The translations under genes were made by a program, and so were the position numbers. A model generated the notes under the pieces. The model ran no database searches. It saw nothing but the letters and a program-made list of their open reading frames with translations, and was not told where the DNA came from. DNA of 64,000 bases from the NCBI GenBank assembly GCA_963575745.1, contig CAUYUJ010018871.1, forward strand, positions 1-64,000, written 5' to 3'. Of the stretch, positions 58,880 to 64,000 are shown piece by piece. This DNA is from Prorocentrum cordatum (taxonomy: Eukaryota; Sar; Dinophyceae; Prorocentrales; Prorocentraceae). Position 1 is the stretch's first letter. Each line of letters begins with the position of its first letter.

Positions 58880-60050
58880 ATCAGTGCAAGCGCGTGAACT
58901 CATCTTTGAGGCGCGCGCGCCCGCCCCACCACCCCCCTCTTCCTCGCCATCGTCATCGCCGTCATCGCGGCGCCGACTCCCACTGCCAGCTCGCGCGATG
59001 GCCCCCGCTCGAGCGAAACCATTCGGCGCCGGCGTCTCGAGAGCAACTTCGATTGCAAGCGCGACAGCCCAAGCCCCAGCGAGGGCGCGACTGGCAGCGG
59101 CGACCCCGACACCACCCCCGCTGCCTGCTGCGCCCCAGCGCGAAGATGCCAGAGGACGCGGCGAACGAGGCGAAGGCGAAGGCTCTACCACCCGCGAGGG
59201 CTGCGCGGCGCCACCCCCTGAGCCCCCCCCAGGCCCCGCGAGGGCCTGGGCCGAGCTCGGGGAGAGCCGAGGGATCGCCGCCAGCGGCCGCGCCCAGGCT
59301 TGCGGGCCCTCCGCCGCCCCGAGGCGCAGCGGCAGCGGCCGGGGGGGGCGAGGGCGAGGAGGGCGGCGACCGACGCAGGAAGCCGAAGCGCCGAGGCGGG
59401 AGGGGAGCCCGTCGAGGCGAGCATCCAGTCAAGACATGGAGCAGCAATGACACTCACCTACTTGCGCTGCTCCAGGCGACGCCCAAACTCGCGCTGCAGA
59501 CGGCGCGCAAGATCAGGCTCGCCTCCTCCGTCTCGGTAGACACATGCACGATGCCGACGAATCGCAACGCGGTGATCAAGATCACCGATGAGCTCGAGGG
59601 GCGCAATGGATTGCTCGATTCTCTTCGCACGCGGGGGGCCGAGGGCAAGAGGAGGATGACGGTGATCGGCCCCCCCCCGCAGCCAGCTTAGCGCTGGCGG
59701 CCTTAGAGGGCCCGGTGGCGCGCGACATTGGCGGCGCGGCGGAGAACGACATCAACGTGCACCTGTTGAAGCGCTGCCCAGTTGAGGCGGAGGCAGAGCC
59801 CGACATCGACGAGGCCGACCTGGAGACCGCCGCGACTTTCATGCGCTTAGGGATTTGCTACGATTCGCAGAAGATGAAGGTCATAGTTGGCGCCCCCAGC
59901 TGGGGGGGGCGGTCTCTGATGCAGAAGGCTTCGCGGCCGAGAACGCAGCGATTCACCGCAAAGGGGCGGCGCCAGCGGGTTGGCTCGAGGGCGAAGTGGG
60001 CCATTGGCCCGAGACGATCAGCGAGTGAACGAGACGCCGATCAGATTTGT
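58880..60050 (+). pseudogene. Decayed Gag-like or unknown retroelement protein
   Basis: A Pro/Ala/Arg-rich part (58900-59400) is followed by a helical, folded-looking segment (THLLALLQATPKLALQTARK, IRLASSVSVDTCTMPTNRN, VIKITDELEGRNGLLDSLRT). A shift in a C run (about 59672) leads to LEGPVARDIGGAAENDINVH and ETAATFMRLGICYDSQKMKV, and another shift near 59905 to FAAENAAIHRKGAAPAGWLE. Order and content recall the region before Gag in dinoflagellate retroelements, but no named domain was identified. It lies 1.7 kb before the copia-type Gag at 61712 and may be part of the same degraded element. Confidence 0.35.
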
Positions 60051-61711
60051 TAGCGGTGGATTTCCGCCAGCCACGCGCGCCGCCCCCGCCCGCATTGCCT
60101 TGCCCAGCTCGGAGGGGGGCGAGCAGCTGCAAGGGCAGCTTGCCGACCCTGAGCAACTCCATGACCAATGCGACGCCGGAGATCTCGCGGCCGCTGAGTT
60201 TCGCGATTAAGTTGCCCCCGCATGCCGCCGGGTCTCGCCGCGCAAGCACCCTCGCAGGCGCCGCGCACCGAGCGGCGCTCGAGAGTCGCAGCTCTCTGCG
60301 ACGAGCCTTGCCGTTTGCAAATTTGACATGCGCAATCGTATCGTTCTTCGTTGGCTTTCATGTCGTTGGTAAATCGCCCTCCTCCTCCCCCCCCCCTGCC
60401 CATGCCTCCTTCATCTGCCGCCCGGGCCGTAGTTCGCATGTCATTTTTTTTCATGTCCGCCTGCTGCAATGGCCCCCCGTTCCGCCACCGTTTGCGCTCT
60501 GGGGCCGGGGGCGCGCCCTCCCGCCCCCGCTCTGCATTTGCTGCGCGCGCAATGCATTGCTCTGCAGTTTCCCTTTGCAGAAATCAGCCTTCCACATCGA
60601 CGCCCTCATTTCTAGTTGGTGGCGGGGCAGGTTCGCCCCTGCTCGAATGCCGCGGCCGCCGCGCCCCGCCTCGCCTCGATCGACGCCCGCGGGGGACGCC
60701 ATTCATGGGCGCGTCAGGGCTGGGCCACCCCGTCCGCAGGAAGTCTACGTCGCGCCGCTCTCCATGCCGCTCTAGATTCCACTCTACATCCGCCTTCAAC
60801 ATCATCGCTTCCGCGCACCTCTTCCCGCTCGTTGGGGCAGGGGGCGCCGCTCGAAGGTCCGCCGGGGCATTTGCCCGTCCGCCGGGACAAAGTACAGAGA
60901 ACGCGCACAAGCAGTACCTCATCAGGAACAATACCACCAAGATCTACAAGTACCGCTTTGCGACCCATCCAGGGCACGCTCGGACTGTGCCCAGGCAGCT
61001 CGCGAACTCCAAACAGTCGTGCTCCAGCCCGCGGGGGTAGCCTCAGGTATGAGACAGCTGCTCGATACGACGTTCGCACTTGTGGTGTCAGAACGGGGCC
61101 CCGAGCTTTTTGGGGGCGTGTCTCGAGGGCCCTGGGAGAAGCAAACAGAGAAGGGGCACCCGGTGACAGCGTCGCCAGTGCCGAGCGGGGAGGCAGTGGA
61201 GGGCGCGACGATTGGGACGCCATCGCTCCGACGCACCACACCTCGGGGCCCGACCCTTCACTTTGCCTGCTCAGACCCATCGGCCGGTCAGGGCGGGATC
61301 CCGATGCGCGCTCCTCTAGACGATCTCGCAAGTGGCGGTGCTCGGTGCAGCGACCAAGCGATGCGGGAAGAGCATTCCCGTGACCGCGTCGCGGGATGCC
61401 CCGACTGCCGCGAGCACTTCAGCGACGCGACAGAAGCAGACGCCCAATGCGCTGACGAGGAGGAACACGTCCCGGGCAAGTACCCTCGACAACTCATGCA
61501 ACGCTGCTTGAGGACCCCCGGCCCCCAGCACCTCCACGACTGGCGGAAGGGGCCACGATCCGGATGGGAGACCATCGGGGTCGGCGTGCGCGACATCGCA
61601 AGCTGCGTCGCCTGCGCGGACGCAGGCGGCGGCCGCGGCAACGCGCGTCACCTACGCACCTAGGGGCCCGAAAACCAAGCTCGCGCGCCCTTCCAGACAT
61701 GGGCGCGCGAG

Positions 61712-62869
61712 GTGGTGATTCGGCCAGTGGCGAACTCCGGCCTCAACGAACTTCGCCGGGCAACCCACGTCTCGTCGCGCCTTGCCAGCACGGCGCGCGA
61801 GCGCGTTGACGCATGGCCGCCAGCTGTCCTGATCCAGGGGGGTCTCATCAGCGGCAACCCAGCGCCACCGATGACCTTCTGCACGCGCGGCTTGGCCGAA
61901 CGATGGGGCCAATGGGGCGATGGACAGCGCTCCGCCGCGGCATCGGCGCCGATGAGCTTCGACCGACTGCCGCGGGAGCGCGTCGACGACCTCCTGACGC
62001 GATTCGACATCCTCTCCAATCGGGCGCAGCAGGCTAATCCGCTCGTGATCAACTACGATGGGCTCAGCTTCCACCTGCTGCGCGCCGTTGGCGCATCGAA
62101 CGCTCGAATCGCGATGCCCCTGCGGCGCGGCGACGCGGCCTGCCCCGCGAACGCTCGGCAGCTCGCCCGCGCGACGGGCGGGCTGAATCGCTGTGGGCGC
62201 ATGATGGAGGAATCGACAGGCAACCTTTCCTCGGCGGTCTACGCGGGCAGACAGCGCACGTTCCTCGCGGGCGCGCCCGCGCGGGGGCAGAGCAGAGGCG
62301 GCGCGGGTCCTGCTGCGCTGGAGTCGGCGCCGAGCCCACCCGCGCTGGCCGACGCCGCGCCTGGAGGCTGCGCCCCTGGCGCGGCGCCGCCGGCGCAGGG
62401 GGCATGCCCGGCAGCAGAGATCGACGCGGGCACCGGCGCCGACGCCGCCAGCTCACTCGGCGAGGAGATAGCTGCCGACGACCCCGAGCTGCGCGGCACT
62501 CCCGCGGAACATCGCGGTCCGCGCCTCTTCTGGGCTCACGAGCGCGCCAAAGCGCGCCGGCGCAGCCCCGACGACTTCGAGCCCGCGCGCCACGCTCGGA
62601 GGCTCGTCGAACGGATGGGCATGGGCACGGGAAAAATCCACCGCGCTTTTATCACAGCCCTGTCCGAGAACGATCGCCAGGTTACCTCCGGGAGATCTTC
62701 GCGGGCTTCGGCAAGGGCTAGAGTGAAGGGGCGCGGGGGGTCAGGGCCGCGGGCGCGGGTTCGGGCCGCCAAGGCAACCCCGTTTACCCTGGCGGGGCGC
62801 GTCTCGCATGCCACGAGTGCGCATCCGAGGAGTTCCTCGCGCGCGACTGCCCCCAGCGCCGCCGACTAG
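61712..62869 (+). pseudogene. Ty1/copia-type Gag-like region (partial)
   Basis: The core at about 61930-62210 reads MSFDRLPRERVDDLLTRFDI, LSNRAQQANPLVINYDGLSF, HLLRAVGASNARIAMPLRRG and a helix ending GGLNRCGRMMEES. This pattern of a DDLLTRFD helix, a YDGLSFHLLRA helix and a later small helix matches Gag regions of dinoflagellate copia elements as I know them. A Pro/Ala/Gly-rich linker follows. The frame has no clear ATG start (it opens with GTG), and the zinc knuckle is in a shifted frame (62809-62853), so the copy is probably broken. The pol part, if present, lies beyond the window. Confidence 0.5.
62809..62853 (+). pseudogene. Degenerate Gag zinc knuckle
   Basis: CHECASEEFLARDCP fits CX2CX4HX4C except that Phe replaces His. 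The frame differs from the Gag core by one. Such a knuckle would bind RNA; the His loss likely weakens zinc binding. Confidence 0.5.
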
Positions 62870-64000
62870 GGCGCGCTCTCTTCCTCGACGTCTACGCCCC
62901 AGCGCCGCCATCAGCGTCGCCATCCTCGCCGCTTGCTCTTCTGGGACAGCGAGGACCGCCGGGGCCTCCCGAGCAGCTGTCCATGCCAAGAGCTCACGCT
63001 GTCTGGAATGGCCAGGGGCACTTCCGGGACTCCTCTGCCCTTGGCCGAGGGCACCAGGAACGGCGATCCAGCGCAGATCGCTGACCCCTGGAATGGCGGA
63101 CAGCCAACGCCAGCAGCGCCCGCGCCTCGGCAATCGGCGCCAGCGGCTATCCCGCGTTATTCGCCAGACGGCGCGCGGCAACCCGTTGACCACCGCCGCT
63201 GGTCGACTAGGGCAAGGGCATCGCCATCGCCCTCGCCCTCACCACGCGAAGCCGACCTACGACAAGCACGACAGGAGATGGCCGACCTCTCGGGCCGCGC
63301 GCAAGCAGCTGCAGCACCGACGGTTCCGGCGACTGCGTCGCCGGGCCGCGGGGCAGCAGCGGGGGGAACGCCGGCCGCGTCAGCTCAAGAAGCGCCGGCA
63401 GCTCCAGCAGCTCCAGCAGCATCGGCGGCACCACCACCACCACCAACAACAACAACACCACAGCGGTGGACACAAGTGGGCGGTGCATTCCCTCTGGGGC
63501 AACGCAGGGGCGCCTCTGGGCATGCGGCCTCAACGCGCGCGCCGCCGCGCCCCCAACGCAGTCTGCCGACCTGCACTTGCCGAGCTGGGCTCGCATGCTT
63601 TCAGTCTCCGCCCTCCCCCCAGGACTTGGCTCCGTTCAAACAGGACAGCCCCTTCGACGTGAGCCAGCCGTCTGGGAAAGCGGCCGCGCGGTTCGCCGGC
63701 CGCGATATCCAGGCGCCCGGCGGCGGCCGATCCCAGCGCAACGCGCGCGCCGCCCGCGACCGCGCGCGCAACGACGGCACTTCGACTAGCTCCACAGCGC
63801 ACAGCTGGCGCTTGAGCTCGCTCGGCAACAAGATGAGCAACGACTTCAGGCCGCGCAGAGTCGGACGGAGACACCCGTTAATTCTCTCCTGGTGCCGGCC
63901 GCTGCGCCGATTTGTCCGCCCCTCCTCAGTGGCGACGTTCAGGGGCGACGAACGAGCGTGCCACATCTGCTTCGAGGCCTCCCAGCACGTCTAGCGGGCG
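62870..64000. other. Low-complexity continuation of the Gag-like region
   Basis: One + frame from about 62933 to 63994 is open, Pro/Ala/Gln/Arg-rich, with IADPWNGGQPTP (a Trp-containing spacer typical of these Gags) and an end CHICFEASQHV just before the window edge. There is no protease, integrase or reverse transcriptase motif. Confidence 0.4.

Overview
The window looks like nuclear DNA of a dinoflagellate, with a Prorocentrum-like large, repeat-rich genome as the best guess. The direct evidence is a 21-of-22 match to the dinoflagellate spliced leader at 52180-52201. Supporting evidence is an HU/histone-like protein gene at 9696-10506, putative GC-AG introns with AG|G acceptors, high GC, very long coding exons and large amounts of mini- and microsatellite. 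There is no sign of operons, CRISPR arrays, rRNA or tRNA. Nearly all supportable coding is on the + strand. The long minus-strand open frames are shadows of GC-rich repeats.

Layout. 1-2200: two exons of one unknown gene, separated by a hairpin-filled element with terminal inverted repeats that behaves like an intron (503-1067), then minisatellites. 2200-9400: simple-sequence desert with a 1.1 kb pyrimidine tract, a purine tract, a 13-bp minisatellite and a tandem duplication with perfect palindromes. 9600-10510: HU-like gene. 11500-21330: long co-oriented unknown ORFs (11531-12352, 14454-15581, 17362-18621 and 19890-21329), with ends of the same inverted-repeat element family next to or between them. 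The last two can be joined in phase as exons. 22480-24265: a frameshifted pseudogene, then a 29-30 bp minisatellite array.

28022-34424 is an apparently full-length tyrosine-recombinase retrotransposon of the DIRS order. Its split direct repeats are in A1-ORFs-B1-A2-B2 order and look identical by eye. It carries a Gag-like ORF, a 1425-codon RT/RNase H/methyltransferase ORF, and a recombinase gene lying wholly inside that ORF in another frame. 34500-38600 is duplicated repeat DNA, including a tandem pair of roughly 0.75 kb units with inverted ends. 45348-51783 is an intact two-ORF LINE (zinc-finger/coiled-coil ORF1, then endonuclease-RT-RNase H ORF2). 52180-57900 begins with the spliced-leader relic and holds decayed ORF1 and endonuclease/RT remains of a second LINE type. 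58200-64000 is proline/alanine-rich decayed Gag-like sequence, including a Ty1/copia-type Gag with a degenerate zinc knuckle that runs off the window.

Taken together, the window is a retroelement and repeat landscape with a few host exons. The most interesting pattern is the repeated link between hairpin or inverted-repeat elements and exon boundaries (503-1067, 9935-9996, 13530-13735, 15585-16866, 18622-19889), which suggests intron-generating mobile elements. All splice sites, joins and family assignments are by eye and untested by transcripts or database search.
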